The translations under genes and the position numbers were made by a program. From contig CAJTOO010000045.1 in the NCBI GenBank assembly GCA_910577735.1, forward strand, positions 1-15,074: a DNA stretch of 15,074 bases, given 5' to 3'. The stretch is from an uncultured Lachnospiraceae bacterium (GTDB lineage Bacteria; Bacillota; Clostridia; Lachnospirales; Lachnospiraceae). The notes beneath the pieces were generated by a model. That model was not told the DNA's origin. It made no database searches and saw nothing but the letters and a program-made list of their open reading frames with translations. Positions 7,033-13,706 of the stretch are shown piece after piece. Within the stretch, counting starts at the first letter, position 1; the number at the start of each line of letters is the position of its first letter.

Positions 7033-7091
7033 GGCGGCCCAAACGCGAACCGCCGTGTAAGCATATTAACTCTGTTTCCCCCGCTTTCCAA
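7033..7091. repeat. 59-bp dispersed repeat (module E3, copy 1)
   Basis: It matches 9404-9462 with 4 mismatches in 59 bp and no gaps. Both copies contain a GGCGG...CCGCC stem of 5 bp. It lies about 60 bp upstream of the ABC-F promoter. The rest of 6971-7173 is AT-rich with no gene seen. Confidence 0.85.
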
Positions 7092-7173
7092 CTTATTATT
7101 TTCTGAACCAATATAAAAATATCTATGAAATTTGAAATGTAGAGAAATGAATCGTGAAAACTTAAGACATGAG

Positions 7174-7199
7174 AAAAAGGACTGCCAAACAGCCCTTTT
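7174..7199. terminator. Terminator-like hairpin common to three spacers
   Basis: AAAAGG-x-CTG pairs with CAG-x-CCTTTT around a 5-nt loop. The stem ends in A and T runs, so it could work in either direction. Related hairpins occur at about 9330-9356 and 12254-12281, each beside other shared modules. Confidence 0.55.
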
Positions 7200-7233
7200 C
7201 GCTTTTCCATTCAGTTTTTACCATTTTGCCAAT

Positions 7234-7316
7234 ATACAAACAAGAAAACTCCTTACACTATCACGAAAACTCCCCTCCTGTTTCCGTGATAATACAAGCA
7301 GTTTCCGTGTTTGTAT
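7234..7316. repeat. Iteron-like array, four units
   Basis: The units are ATACAAACAAGAAAACT (7234-7250), ACTATCACGAAAACT (7257-7271), the inverted GTTTCCGTGATA type (from 7280) and the inverted AGTTTCCGTGTTTGTAT (7300-7316). They share a core ACGGAAACT with two alternating 5' halves. They are arranged as two direct units facing two inverted ones. The same arrangement recurs at 12325-12404, which suggests binding sites for one protein. Confidence 0.75.
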
Positions 7317-7361
7317 AAGGGTTTTGCCTGCGAGTATCGACCAGTCCTTTCCCCATTTATG

Positions 7362-7405
7362 CCATCTCCCTGAACGTGCCAGCCATCCCACCTACAAGGC
7401 TCCAC
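7362..7405 (-). other. Conserved 3'-end fragment encoding VGGM-x-G-x-FR-x-M-stop, copy 1
   Basis: The minus strand reads WSLVGGMAGTFREMA then TAA. A diverged copy lies at 10379-10421 (VGGMTGMFRKME then TGA) with mostly synonymous differences. Both lie shortly downstream of unrelated genes (ABC pseudogene, methyltransferase). It is probably the tail of a lost gene carried along with the cassettes. The rest of 7317-7426 shows nothing else. Confidence 0.4.
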
Positions 7406-7426
7406 TGGCGCTACATATTGCCCCTG

Positions 7427-9025
7427 TCATAATTGATAGACTGCTGTAAGCTGCTCTCGAATCGAATCCCTCAGATTATGCGTAATAATAATTACACCCA
7501 ACTGAGGTGTATTCAGCAGGTTGTTCTCGATGTCTAAAGCATTTGCCTCATCCAGGGCAGATGTGCCTTCATCCAAAATAATGTATTGAACATTGCGAAT
7601 CAGACCACGGGCCAGCGCAATACGTTGGCGTTGGCCGCCAGAGAGATTTTTACCATTTTCCTTAATCACAGTATCCAAACTATCAGGCAGAGAATTTACA
7701 AAATCCTCCAAGCGGCACCTTTTTATGACTGCCATGATTTCCCGGTCTGAAAAAGGCTGCCCTAATGTTATATTGAACCGAATTGTATCCTGAAACAGAT
7801 ATACATGCTGATCCACATAGGCTATATGACGATGCAGGTTTTCCAGAAAAATATGTTTCTGCTCCACCTTGCCATATCGGATGTCTCCAGTATAGCCGGG
7901 AAGCAAACCCAGAATGATTTTTGTCAATGTCGTCTTGCCACTGCCGCTTTCGCCCATAACCGCATATTTGCAGCCCGCATGGAATGAGTAATTGATGCCC
8001 TGCAGGATTACTTTATCACCATACTGGAAAGAAACATTATGCAGTGTAATTTCGGGAATTTCATCAATGTTAGATTTCGTTGTATCAGGGCAAGCAGTAT
8101 CCATTCTGAACTTTTCCCATAGCGGTTTAGATGCTTTCACTGCCATAAAAGACCGTACAAATGTCCCTGCGCCATTGAAGAAACTGCCTGCCAGATTTCC
8201 AACAGAAAGAACTGCTCCGGCAGGCGTGGCTCCGGCAGCCGCAACTAATAAGGTTACAAGCAGAAGGATACACTGTCCAATCATGCTAACGGTGGAAATC
8301 AGGCTCTGAGCCGTCGTGTTGGTGCAATTGAAGCGATAGTCAGCCAGTTCCGCTTTTTCAGATGCAGCAGAAATTCTTTCACAAATGCAATTACGCAAAT
8401 TAGTCAGGAAAAAAATGGGACTTCCCATTACCACATCTTTATAGCTTTCAACGCCAATCTCCATTGCAGCAGAGCGATTCTTATTTGCTTCCTGGAGACG
8501 TTTATTTGTCAGTTGTGGCAAAACAGAGATCACAACCAAAAGGGCAATTGCTGCGAGACCAATGAAGGGACTAAGCAGACACAACACCCCAAGTGAAAAA
8601 ACAGCGGTGGCAAGATTTTCAATTCCGGCGAACAAAGGTGAAAAGGACTAACTATAAATCTGGTCTACATCGTTAGTCAGCCAGGATACATAATGTCCAC
8701 TGTCCCTGCCGACAAATTGGATATAGTCAAGAGACGCCATTTTGCTGCTGACTATGGAACGGAGTTTATTTTTGAGTTTCTGCTGGATTTTGGCTTTTGC
8801 CAATGATGTAGTATAGCCGATGCCCATAGCTGCCAGCCAGATTCCCAACTCAATCAGGAAGGCATAGAACAGGGCTTTTGTTTTATCTCCTGCGTATTCA
8901 TATGCAGTATAAAAAAAGGAAAGAGAATATCCGGCATATACCATAGCAAGAGATGTTAAAATGCCCAGCAGCGACACGCCCAGGATATGTCCAAGATTAT
9001 TTTTAAGAAATGTTTTGTATTCCAT
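7427..9025 (-). pseudogene. ABC exporter (membrane domain plus ATPase) interrupted by an in-frame TAG
   Basis: The frame is open for 125 codons from ATG 9025, hits TAG at 8650-8648, then continues without any shift for 406 codons to 7427. The whole would be a 532-aa half-transporter: an N-terminal membrane domain with several hydrophobic segments in both parts, then a nucleotide-binding domain with Walker A GESGSGKTT, signature LSGGQRQR, Walker B YIILDEGTSALD and the switch His in ITHN. The stop falls at NDVDQIYS-stop-SFSP, between two membrane segments, where one C-to-T change from CAG (Gln) would explain it. A TTG at 8635 could start the second part but has no ribosome binding site, so the transporter is probably dead. 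It could also be a sequencing error or suppressed amber codon. The substrate is unknown. Its upstream repeat is shared with the HxlR gene. Confidence 0.85.
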
Positions 9026-9206
9026 TTGATTAAGTATCCTTTCTTATCTCAACCTAAATAACTGGAAATTGCGGCACAAATCATACATCAGTCATTGACC
9101 TTCTCTCTGCAGCTTCCATAGCAGTCTTTCCGAAATTATCGCAGCGGGATTAATTCGTAATTCCCATATTGGCAAACAATTTTGATTCACAGATTTTCCG
9201 CTGCTT
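9026..9206 (-). other. Leader of the ABC exporter pseudogene, no gene seen
   Basis: The stretch holds the ribosome binding site AAAGGA (11 nt before the ATG) and no credible ORF. A short open frame ending KTAMEAAERRSMTDV then TGA has no start and an upstream stop, and may be a gene tail or chance. Transcription probably begins in the repeat at 9207-9356. Confidence 0.4.
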
Positions 9207-9356
9207 CCTATTACTACTTCGGCAGAAAGCCGTTCCCGCTAAAGCAAAAGCGTCCTCTGAATTATACCATAAAATTTATCTGTTTTTCACCCGGTAGCAC
9301 GAAATGACTATTTTTCAGGAATGGAAAGCAAAAAAGGACCATTGAACAACCCTTTT
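9207..9356. repeat. About 150-bp repeat with promoter (module E1, copy 1)
   Basis: It aligns to 12134-12281 with high identity apart from small indels. On the minus strand it carries an extended -10, TATGG-TATAAT (TATAAT at 9266-9261; TAAAAT in the other copy), followed by a conserved leader with a CGGC...GCCG hairpin. On its upstream side is the terminator-like hairpin (about 9330-9356). It therefore looks like an insulated promoter module placed in front of two different genes, the ABC exporter here and the HxlR regulator at 12108. Confidence 0.8.
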
Positions 9357-9403
9357 CCTGTCAAAATCAACCCTAAAGTTTTTCGCCATTCGTCCGATAT
9401 AGG

Positions 9404-9520
9404 GGCGGCACAAACGCAAACCGCCGTGTAAGCATATTAACTCTGATTTCCCCGCTTTCCAAGCAATTTCCCTTATCAGGCCGCCCGGCCTGCCTGCGGA
9501 AAAGGCAGACCGCCGCATAT
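9404..9520. repeat. Overlapping copies of modules E3 (9404-9462) and E4 (9431-9520)
   Basis: 9404-9462 matches 7033-7091 (4 mismatches in 59) and 9431-9520 matches 4924-5013 (7 mismatches in 90). This copy seems to be the complete element, of which the other two keep different ends. On the minus strand it can be read as an ORF containing WKAGKSELICLHGG, but no start or ribosome binding site supports a gene. Confidence 0.85.
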
Positions 9521-9547
9521 GGCGGATGATGGCCATAGTGCGGCGGT
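9509..9547. terminator. Strong GC-rich hairpin after the MBL gene
   Basis: ACCGCCGCA-TATGGC pairs with GCCATA-G-TGCGGCGGT (15 bp, one bulged G) around an 8-nt loop. The U-tract (TTGTCTTTTT) is on the plus-strand side; on the minus strand the stem is preceded by an A-rich stretch and followed by CTGCCTTTTCC. It is the likely 3' end of the MBL transcript, but its best orientation is plus. Confidence 0.6.
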
Positions 9548-9565
9548 TTGTCTTTTTATTTCATA

Positions 9566-10330
9566 TTAAATATGTATCTGAAAATCTCCAAAGTCAAATA
9601 CACCATTTCCCTGTTTCAATTTCCCCTCATTTGATAGTTTACGGAATCCATTTTCAATCCTGCCAATTATATCAATAGGAATGTTCAACTGATGATGTCC
9701 GGGCAAAATTCTGTTTATGCTTAGATTCTGTATTTTTCTCACAGATTGAAAAAATAGCTGCGGGTCTGTGGACGGATAAAATGCATCAAGACACCCCTTA
9801 TATATTAAATCGCCGGAAAACAGATATTCTCTATCCAGCTCATAAAAACAGCAATGCCCCGGTGAATGTCCGGGAGTATGGATAACCATTAGTTTCCTGT
9901 TGCCTAAGTCCAGATAATCTCCATCATGTAAAATATACTGCGGCGTTCTCGTGAAAATCTGGTAATCCTCAAGCATAAAATCTTTCGGGAAATCACATGG
10001 TTTGCACATCAGATTTCTTTTTACTACTTGTAATGGAATTGGAAATCTGACCGATAGCCATTCCTTTTCTGCTTCATGGACTGCGATATCTTCAAAATAT
10101 TTATGCCCGCCAATATGATCCCAATGAGCATGGGTGGTAACTGCCATAATTGGCAGTGTTGTCAAACTATCCACAACACTTCTTATATTGGAAACTCCTA
10201 AACCAGTATCAATCAAAACAGCTTTTTCCGTTCCACACATTAGATAACAATGAGTTTCTTCCCAATGCTTATATTCGCTGATAGCAAAAGTATTATCATC
10301 AATTACTTCAACAGTAAACCAATCTTCCAT
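9566..10330 (-). CDS. MBL-fold (metallo-beta-lactamase superfamily) hydrolase
   Basis: The 254-aa protein keeps the full metal-binding set of the superfamily: H67-A-H69-W-D71-H72, His155 in TPGHSPGH, Asp174 in SGD and His212 in LPGHH. A dinuclear (usually zinc) hydrolase of the glyoxalase-II/lactonase-like type is expected, in the cytoplasm since there is no signal peptide. The substrate cannot be read, and a true beta-lactamase is unlikely without a signal peptide. The start is ATG 10330, 7 nt after GAGG; the GTG six codons upstream has no such site. It follows the methyltransferase gene by 108 bp with no obvious promoter, so it is probably the last gene of the HxlR-PEBP-methyltransferase operon. 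Confidence 0.9.
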   Translation of the reverse strand: MEDWFTVEVIDDNTFAISEYKHWEETHCYLMCGTEKAVLIDTGLGVSNIRSVVDSLTTLPIMAVTTHAHWDHIGGHKYFEDIAVHEAEKEWLSVRFPIPLQVVKRNLMCKPCDFPKDFMLEDYQIFTRTPQYILHDGDYLDLGNRKLMVIHTPGHSPGHCCFYELDREYLFSGDLIYKGCLDAFYPSTDPQLFFQSVRKIQNLSINRILPGHHQLNIPIDIIGRIENGFRKLSNEGKLKQGNGVFDFGDFQIHI

Positions 10331-10378
10331 ATCCACACCTCGCTCCACTTTTCACCAAAAGCTGATTCTTTTATCATT

Positions 10379-10421
10379 CCATCTTTCTAAACATACCTGT
10401 CATTCCCCCAACAGACTCCAC
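10379..10421 (-). other. Conserved 3'-end fragment, copy 2
   Basis: The minus strand reads GTTGGGGGAATGACAGG, encoding VGGMTGMFRKME then TGA, paralogous to 7362-7405. One base is missing upstream relative to copy 1, which breaks the WSL lead-in. It lies in the methyltransferase-MBL spacer and is not an independent gene. Confidence 0.4.
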
Positions 10422-10438
10422 TTACTCTGATCATAGAA

Positions 10439-11110
10439 TTATTTAACCGCAACAACTACAGAGAACTTTTGGCAAGAATAAACACATTTAACAATCTCAA
10501 ACTTGCATTCCTTCAACATATCTACTTCATGTTCGATAGAGCACTCCCTGTCTAATTTTCTGCGTTCTTTCCATAACTCTATGTCTTTATCAGGCAATTC
10601 ACTATTTGCTATATGGTTTTCCCAATAAGAATCAAGCCATTGATTCATTTTGAAATGTTCTGCACAAAACTGGTCATAGTTTATGAACAGACCTCCTTTC
10701 GGCAGACTGTCATATATTCTTGAAAATAATTTTATTTTATCCTCATCCTCTAAATGATGAATGGATAGGGCTGATATAACCGTGTCATAGGTAGTATCAG
10801 GCAATTTATCAATATAATTCATCACTTGATACGATATGTTTCCGATACTGTTAAATCTTTTTCGGGCGACATTCAGCATTTCATCGGCAATATCGACAAG
10901 CACATATTCAGAATCCGGACATTGTTGATACCAAAAATAAGTCAACAGTCCTGTTCCAGCCCCCAAATCAATAATTCGTTTAGGAATATTAATGTTTGAA
11001 ACGATAAATTTTGTCGTACCTTCGTAAAAATCATCAAAACAGGGAATGAACTTCCTGCGGTTGCCATCATATTCTTCCGCAATCATGTTAAACTGCTTTT
11101 CTATGTCCAT
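10439..11110 (-). CDS. Class I SAM-dependent methyltransferase
   Basis: The 223-aa cytoplasmic protein has motif I IIDLGAGTG (DLGAGTG at residues 48-54), the acidic end of strand 2 in YVLVDIADEML, motif IV-like TYDTVISALSIHHLED and post-motif LPKGGLFINYD. This is the small-molecule (UbiE/BioC-like) Rossmann methyltransferase pattern; the acceptor cannot be inferred. The start ATG follows GGAGG by 10 nt. It lies 43 bp after the PEBP gene, too close for a clear separate promoter, so co-transcription is likely. The length is normal for the family and all core motifs are intact. Confidence 0.92.
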   Translation of the reverse strand: MDIEKQFNMIAEEYDGNRRKFIPCFDDFYEGTTKFIVSNINIPKRIIDLGAGTGLLTYFWYQQCPDSEYVLVDIADEMLNVARKRFNSIGNISYQVMNYIDKLPDTTYDTVISALSIHHLEDEDKIKLFSRIYDSLPKGGLFINYDQFCAEHFKMNQWLDSYWENHIANSELPDKDIELWKERRKLDRECSIEHEVDMLKECKFEIVKCVYSCQKFSVVVAVK

Positions 11111-11153
11111 CTAGCACACACCTCCATTAAACTTTGTTTTATCAGTATCATCT

Positions 11154-11660
11154 TTACAACTTTTCATATATCCCTTTCAGTGTAAACTGCCCTAAGATGT
11201 GTCCGTCCATTTCCCGGTAAAGTTCATTCAGCAGAAATCCCTTTTCCAACTCCAGCATCTTATCCAAGGCATATACATGAAGTTCATATATGTGCGGCTT
11301 ATCGGGCGGCGTCATCCCGCCGTAATAACAGGAAAGCTCCGTGGACTGCTCTCCGCCCTGTATGCTCGTCCAGCTATTCTTACCCTGCACAAAGTCATCT
11401 GCCGTCTGGCTTTCGTTCTCCTTAACTTCAAAACGGGTTATGTTTGCCGCCAGCCAGTGTATCCATGCGAATCCCCCTGTCACCGGGTATGCGTCCTTGT
11501 CCTCTAAAACAATGGCAACCGACACTGTTCCCTGCGGCGCATCTTCCACCTTAAAGGGTAAAGAATAAGTAGGGATGCCGTTTTCATTGAATTGCGTCCC
11601 ATGCCCGCCATATTGGGGCTGGATCACCCCGTTTACAATACCGCTGCTCGTAACATTCAT
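11154..11660 (-). CDS. YbhB/YbcL family PEBP (Raf-kinase-inhibitor-like) protein
   Basis: The 168-aa protein carries the PEBP ligand-pocket signatures: EDKDAYP followed by FAWIHWLAANI, then YYGGMTPPDKPHIYELHVYALD near the middle. PEBP proteins bind anionic or phospho-ligands; the bacterial role is poorly defined. The start ATG 11660 lies 8 nt after GGAGG; the upstream TTG frame start overlaps that site. The gene directly follows an HxlR regulator and has its own promoter with a palindrome, so it is the likely target of that regulator. Methyltransferase and MBL genes follow. Confidence 0.92.
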   Translation of the reverse strand: MNVTSSGIVNGVIQPQYGGHGTQFNENGIPTYSLPFKVEDAPQGTVSVAIVLEDKDAYPVTGGFAWIHWLAANITRFEVKENESQTADDFVQGKNSWTSIQGGEQSTELSCYYGGMTPPDKPHIYELHVYALDKMLELEKGFLLNELYREMDGHILGQFTLKGIYEKL

Positions 11661-11692
11661 CTTAATAACCTCCAATCCGATTTTATGATGAT

Positions 11693-11742
11693 ATTATAAG
11701 CGGCGGTTCCCTGACAGTAAATTACCCACTTTTTCGTGGGTA
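11693..11742 (-). promoter_or_regulatory. PEBP promoter with adjacent candidate HxlR operator
   Basis: On the minus strand, TTTACT (11721-11716), a 17-nt spacer and a perfect TATAAT (11698-11693) form a promoter. Abutting its -35 is a perfect inverted repeat, TACCCAC-N6-GTGGGTA (11723-11742). This spacing and its place between an HxlR gene and its neighbour fit an HxlR-family operator. The repeat touches the HxlR stop codon, so a role as a weak terminator is possible, though a long U-tract is missing. Confidence 0.65.
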
Positions 11743-12108
11743 CTAATCCGGGACTACCCCCTTTTCCTCCAGGATATGTTCCATGCCGTTTGCTTTCAGA
11801 TAGTCAATCCCGATATGCTGCATGATCCTTAACGCTTCCAGTATTTTCATTCCCATATCATCTGTTAGAGAATATTCCACCCGGAGCGGGTATCCCTCAT
11901 AGGATTTCTTTTCCACAAATCCGTAATCCATCAGCTCCTTTAACTGCTCCAACAGCATCTTCTGTGTAATGCCGTCTATGTCACGTTCCAGCTTCGCCAA
12001 GGATGTCGCCCCTAAACGCAGCCGCCATAAGATGATCGGTTTCCATTTCCCTTTGATCATGTCATGCACCAGTTCCAAAGGGCAGGTGTATTCCGTTCTC
12101 ATTTTCAT
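11743..12108 (-). CDS. HxlR-family winged-helix transcriptional regulator
   Basis: The 121-aa protein has the family's N-terminal hallmark, CPLELVHDMIKGKWKPIILW with Cys9, then the winged helix (LAKLERDIDGITQKMLLEQL) and wing (YPLRVEYSLTD). In several relatives (YodB, HypR) the conserved Cys near the N-terminus senses reactive electrophiles or disulfide stress; Cys9 sits at that position, so thiol sensing is a fair inference. It is a dimeric DNA-binding protein, probably acting on the palindrome just past its own stop. ATG 12108 lies 9 nt after GGGG. Its promoter is in the repeat at 12134-12281, shared with the ABC exporter pseudogene. Confidence 0.93.
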   Translation of the reverse strand: MKMRTEYTCPLELVHDMIKGKWKPIILWRLRLGATSLAKLERDIDGITQKMLLEQLKELMDYGFVEKKSYEGYPLRVEYSLTDDMGMKILEALRIMQHIGIDYLKANGMEHILEEKGVVPD

Positions 12109-12133
12109 AGGCTGATGCCCCTTTCCGTTCTTT

Positions 12134-12281
12134 CCTATTACTTCGGCAGAAAGCCGTTCCTGCTAAAGCAAAAGCATCCACTGAATTTTACCATAAAAAT
12201 TTTCTGTTTTTCACCCGATGGCATGAAACGACTATTTTTCGGGAGTGGAAAGCAAAAAAGAGCCATTTAACAGCCCTTTTT
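12134..12281. repeat. About 150-bp repeat with promoter (module E1, copy 2)
   Basis: It is the counterpart of 9207-9356. On the minus strand the extended -10 reads TATGG-TAAAAT (TAAAAT at 12190-12185), followed by the conserved leader and a hairpin. The terminator-like stem lies at 12254-12281. The HxlR ribosome binding site and start lie a short distance downstream. Confidence 0.8.
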
Positions 12282-12324
12282 CATCGTTATCATTTATCCG
12301 TTAAATTTTTACCGTTTTGCACAT

Positions 12325-12404
12325 ATGCAAACACGCAAAACTCCAAACTATCACGGAAACTCATATACAAACACGAAAACTCCATGCAGTTTCCGTGTTT
12401 GTAT
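12325..12404. repeat. Iteron-like array, four units
   Basis: The units are ATGCAAACACGCAAAACT (12325-12342), ACTATCACGGAAACT (12347-12361), ATACAAACACGAAAACT (12365-12381) and its inverted partner AGTTTCCGTGTTTGTAT (12388-12404). The last two form a 17-bp inverted repeat with one mismatch and a 6-nt centre. The flanks 12282-12324 and 12405-12502 hold no gene. Confidence 0.78.
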
Positions 12405-12502
12405 CATATCCCCCGTTTTTCGACAGCATTTTCCGTCAAACTAATACACCTTTCAGCCAAAACCGCCAATATCCTACACCCTTTTACCTTTCCGTTTTAT
12501 AC

Positions 12503-12706
12503 TATCACGGAAACCCCTGACTTTTGCGTGATAGTATACTTTTGCCTGATAGTACGATTTTTCCTCCTATTGCCATCCTATCAGCGGCATCCAAAAACAT
12601 AAAAATAGGGGTCCACCAACCACTCCGGTGAACCCCTCTACACTCAAAATCCCTTGATTTTAAGCCATTCTTCAATACTTTCGCCTACGAGTACCAAAAA
12701 TCCTAT
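12503..12706. repeat. 204-bp direct repeat, left copy
   Basis: It matches 14871-15074 without length change. The first 95 bp or so differ at only about 4 positions; the remainder (terminator stem and gene tail) is more diverged. The first part contains TATCACGGAAAC and two inverted CTTTTGCGTGATAGTATA-type units, related to the iteron arrays. The two copies bracket the toxin-antitoxin-like pair and the DUF2971 gene. Confidence 0.88.
12601..12637 (-). terminator. Intrinsic terminator in the left direct repeat
   Basis: AGGGGT-C-CACC pairs with GGTG-A-ACCCCT (one mismatch, 9-nt loop). On the minus strand it is followed by TATTTTTATG, giving a U-tract. It follows the gene tail at 12644-12739 and would also stop transcription from the acetyltransferase pair. 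Confidence 0.75.
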
Positions 12707-12739
12707 GGCATCATTTGGAAATAGCCGCCTGTGCCGCTG
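12644..12739 (-). pseudogene. 3' remnant of an unidentified gene within the direct repeat
   Basis: The minus strand encodes RRLFPNDAIGFLVLVGES then IEEWLKIKGF and TGA, placed exactly before the terminator, as a true gene end would be. An in-frame stop (12742-12740) and no start lie upstream. The right repeat copy encodes a related tail (IGFWVLTGKS, then GEWLKIK) but has lost the stop codon and reads on through its terminator. I do not recognise the family. The sequence between this tail and the acetyltransferase stop (12740-12851) shows only a GCTAAAA...TTTTAGC inverted repeat. Confidence 0.45.
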
Positions 12740-12851
12740 TTATACTTTGATGACTTTTACCCCTCTTTACCCCACCCAATTCGACAAACGGGATTCGACA
12801 AATTGCTCTTTTTCCGCTAAAACCCATGCTTTTTAGCACGGCGCAATCGCA

Positions 12852-13466
12852 TCAGAGCAGTCTTAAAAGCTGTACCAACTCATGCGACTCGTCCGTATCT
12901 GATGCAGTCTGCCTGGTATCAAACTGCGAAAAACGGTTATCGCGGTAAAATGATAACAGCTTTTCCTCATTTTCAGCTTCCAAAAATGTCACTATGCCAC
13001 CAAGCATATATTGCGCATCCTCTATCACAGTCCATGCTAATTCGACAAGCTCTTTTCCCGTAATCTTTTCATTTGCACCATTCGTATAATTTTTTCCAAG
13101 CTGGGCAATCAGATAGGCTGACATGGTGTATGTATCTGATTTCTCGTCCAGTTCACTGATACGCAGCAGTTTCCTTTTCGTGGTCTTGCTTACCGTTTCA
13201 CCCCTGACTGACAACGGCTTTAATGCAAGGGTAAAATATCCAAGCAGTTCCTTGCTTTCCACGGAAAACACAAGGTATGTAACTGACTGACTCTTTTTGG
13301 TAAATTCCACCGCGTTCTTCTTTAAAAAATTCGCCACATCCTGATTCTTCGGACAGGAAAAACCGGAAAGCACTCTGGCAAGCATTGGCTCTCCGGCTTT
13401 ATCATCATTTCCTAATGCCAGATAATCACGAATGTTGATATAAAAAAACTTATCATTGATCTGCAT
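12852..13466 (-). CDS. GNAT-family acetyltransferase, candidate toxin of a toxin-antitoxin pair
   Basis: This 204-aa protein resembles tRNA-acetylating GNAT toxins (TacT/AtaT type) in layout. FSCPKNQDVANFLKKNA (about residues 36-52) is followed by a strand with YLVFSVESKELLGYFTLAL (64-82), an LIAQLGKNY region near the acetyl-CoA pyrophosphate loop (119-127), and the C-terminal LLSFYRDNRF with Tyr174 at the position of the catalytic tyrosine. The acetyl-CoA loop is not a perfect Q/R-x-x-G-x-G/A match. At 204 aa it is longer than typical TacT (about 160). Its start (ATG 13466, GGGAG 7 nt before it) overlaps the end of the 63-aa gene by 14 bp, as in toxin-antitoxin operons. Substrate and toxicity are inferred only. 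Confidence 0.8.
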   Translation of the reverse strand: MQINDKFFYINIRDYLALGNDDKAGEPMLARVLSGFSCPKNQDVANFLKKNAVEFTKKSQSVTYLVFSVESKELLGYFTLALKPLSVRGETVSKTTKRKLLRISELDEKSDTYTMSAYLIAQLGKNYTNGANEKITGKELVELAWTVIEDAQYMLGGIVTFLEAENEEKLLSFYRDNRFSQFDTRQTASDTDESHELVQLLRLL

Positions 13467-13644
13467 TCGCTTTCTCCCATTCTTTCATGAATTTTCTCAG
13501 TTCCTCTTCCCCTTTGATCTGCCTTGCAGCCACAGGAGTACGCACAGGACGGTTCTTGGCAGATTCTTCAATCGCATTGATGAACATCTCCACCTGTTCC
13601 TTGCCGGAAATGACAAAATTCTTTGTGATACTTGAAGTTGCCAT
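13453..13644 (-). CDS. 63-aa candidate antitoxin upstream of the GNAT protein
   Basis: ATG 13644 lies 8 nt after AGGAGG; the upstream GTG overlaps that site. The protein begins MATSSITKNFVISGKEQVEM with a helix FINAIEES, then a basic/proline stretch (KNRPVRTPVAARQIKG) and a charged helical tail. A short strand plus helix at the N-terminus with a flexible C-terminus fits a small DNA-binding antitoxin, but no named family is certain. It is the first gene of a two-gene operon with the GNAT gene (14-bp overlap) and has its own promoter-like sequence upstream. Confidence 0.75.
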   Translation of the reverse strand: MATSSITKNFVISGKEQVEMFINAIEESAKNRPVRTPVAARQIKGEEELRKFMKEWEKANADQ

Positions 13645-13706
13645 AATAAACACCTCCTTTGTTAGTATGGTTCTTCCGTTTCAATTCATACTTTTCTATC
13701 TCTATT

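Noticed and set aside
7234..7316. Possible CRISPR array
   Set aside because: The units are 15-18 bp, spaced by only a few bases, occur in both orientations and have no uniform spacers; no cas genes are present. They look like protein-binding iterons.
7362..7405. Integron attC-like recombination sites at gene ends
   Set aside because: The two copies conserve an encoded peptide through synonymous changes and lack the paired core sites expected of attC; no integrase is seen.
7427..8635. Second half of the ABC exporter as an independent gene starting at TTG 8635
   Set aside because: There is no ribosome binding site, it would begin inside the membrane domain, and the frame continues uninterrupted from the upstream part apart from the TAG codon.
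9315..9536. Minus-strand ORF with WKAGKSELICLHGG, also readable at 6974-7210
   Set aside because: The shared peptide follows from the near-identical E3 DNA. Neither copy has a start codon with a ribosome binding site, and the downstream protein sequence differs between the copies.
9566..10330. MBL protein as a secreted beta-lactamase
   Set aside because: The metal site is intact, but there is no signal peptide; general MBL-fold hydrolases are far more common in this form.
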